Source: JBEIDK01 sp040383485 (lineage in GTDB: Bacteria > Bacteroidota > Bacteroidia > UBA4408). Taken from it: DNA of 15,130 nucleotides. The number at the start of each line of letters is the position of its first letter. The stretch's first letter is position 1. The translations under genes and the position numbers were made by a program. The stretch spans positions 1 to 15,130 of the forward strand of contig JBEIDK010000075.1 in assembly GCA_040383485.1 (NCBI GenBank), written 5' to 3'. The notes below the pieces were generated by a model. That model ran no database searches. It was not told where the DNA came from and saw only the letters and a program-made list of their open reading frames with translations. Of the stretch, positions 14,531 to 15,130 are shown in pieces.

Positions 14531-15124
14531 TTATTTTTTATCAGAATACATAATGCCAGTATCAAACTTTTGAGGAAATTGTTTTATAATTCCTTCAGAT
14601 AGCATATCCGCAATTTTCAAAATATCTGTGTGTAGTTTGTCGTAGGCAACTATTTCCTCCGCCCAGTTTCTAACTATTCTTTGCACAGCTAAATCATTCA
14701 TTAGTTTTAAATGATTTTTTATCATTGCTTGCATTGCTTCTAATTTCCAATAAGGATTTATATTACAGAATAACTCCGCAATTTCATCGCCATTTTTATA
14801 CCATCTTATTGTCGCATCGTTTATCATTTCTCTGCTACCCTTATCAGATGCTGTTACCAATTCTGCAAAAATGCTTACATGGTCTTTCAGTAAATCAGCT
14901 AAATCATTACCTACTTTGTCACCATAAAATTGTTTCATTATCAAGCCAATCTCAACTTGATTTTTCATTAAACGTTTTATAGACTCATCTTTGCCTGGCA
15001 TATCATCAACTAAACAAAGTACATTATTCCTTGTCCACATAATATGGTCTTCCGAAAGTTTGCTCATATTTTTTTTAAATTCAGTTTCGCTTATGCATAC
15101 TTCTACCTTTTTGTTTTCAGTCAA
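14531..15124 (-). CDS. uncharacterised all-helical protein with regularly spaced histidines
   Basis: This protein looks like a conserved bacterial family of about 190-residue helical bundles without an assigned function; relatives I recall carry unreliable names. Marked motifs are EDHIMWTRN (H27), LKDHVSIFAELV (H82), IKNHLKLMNDLAVQRI (H138) and KLHTDILKIADMLSEGIIKQFP (H165). The first three histidines are spaced 55 and 56 residues apart, suggesting an internally duplicated helix-pair layout that could bind a metal. The N-terminus is uncertain: the listed start is a TTG, the frame stays open to the window edge, and a downstream ATG at 15067 (MSKLSEDHIMW) is possible. It heads the run that continues into cbpA, so it may be coexpressed with that chaperone. 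No catalytic function is assigned. Confidence 0.75.
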   Translation of the reverse strand: MTENKKVEVCISETEFKKNMSKLSEDHIMWTRNNVLCLVDDMPGKDESIKRLMKNQVEIGLIMKQFYGDKVGNDLADLLKDHVSIFAELVTASDKGSREMINDATIRWYKNGDEIAELFCNINPYWKLEAMQAMIKNHLKLMNDLAVQRIVRNWAEEIVAYDKLHTDILKIADMLSEGIIKQFPQKFDTGIMYSDKK

Positions 15125-15130
15125 GGTTTG

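Overview
The window is AT-rich (roughly one third G+C by eye) and looks like a chromosomal piece of a Bacteroidota bacterium, possibly of the Chitinophagales/Sphingobacteriales type. The reasons are A-rich translation leaders without strong Shine-Dalgarno sequences, a few TAnnTTTG-like promoter boxes, and families common in that phylum (cupin, OsmC, DUF6629, CbpA/CbpM, DinB-like proteins). I see no tRNA, rRNA, CRISPR array, intact transposase, phage gene or recognisable defence gene.

Layout. (1) 13-528 is the front two thirds of an MlaE-type ABC permease whose C-terminus is missing. It is followed by a hairpin-rich stretch with a perfect 35-nt palindrome at 682-716. (2) 789-1868 is a two-gene plus-strand unit: a cupin protein with a lipoprotein-like N-terminal extension and a small four-helix membrane protein. 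(3) 1869-2448 has no intact gene and may hold a decayed reading frame. (4) 2449-5920 carries PEP synthase followed by D-lactate dehydrogenase, two enzymes that use pyruvate. (5) 5951-6430 is a convergent Dps ferroxidase gene. (6) 6726-7863 is a minus-strand OsmC-DUF6629 pair ending in a good intrinsic terminator. (7) 7864-8394 is a gap containing a 173-bp element bounded by inverted repeats. (8) 8395-10872 holds a DinB-like protein and a secreted PQQ-type beta-propeller protein. (9) 10873-11521 is a gap with a diverged relative of the element end and other coding-like debris. (10) 11522-15124 is a minus-strand run: an uncharacterised helical protein with regularly spaced histidines, a small coiled-coil protein, the DnaJ-like co-chaperone CbpA, its modulator CbpM, and an AI-2E-family membrane transporter.

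How it fits together. Several genes belong to oxidative-stress, starvation or low-energy responses (Dps, OsmC, CbpA/CbpM) or rework pyruvate (PpsA, LdhA). The region therefore reads as a stress and fermentation-associated neighbourhood. That is an inference from gene content; no shared operator was found. The most interesting unexplained items are the inverted-repeat element with its diverged relative, the histidine-patterned 197-residue protein beside CbpA, the lipoprotein-cupin extension, and the long perfect palindrome after the broken permease.
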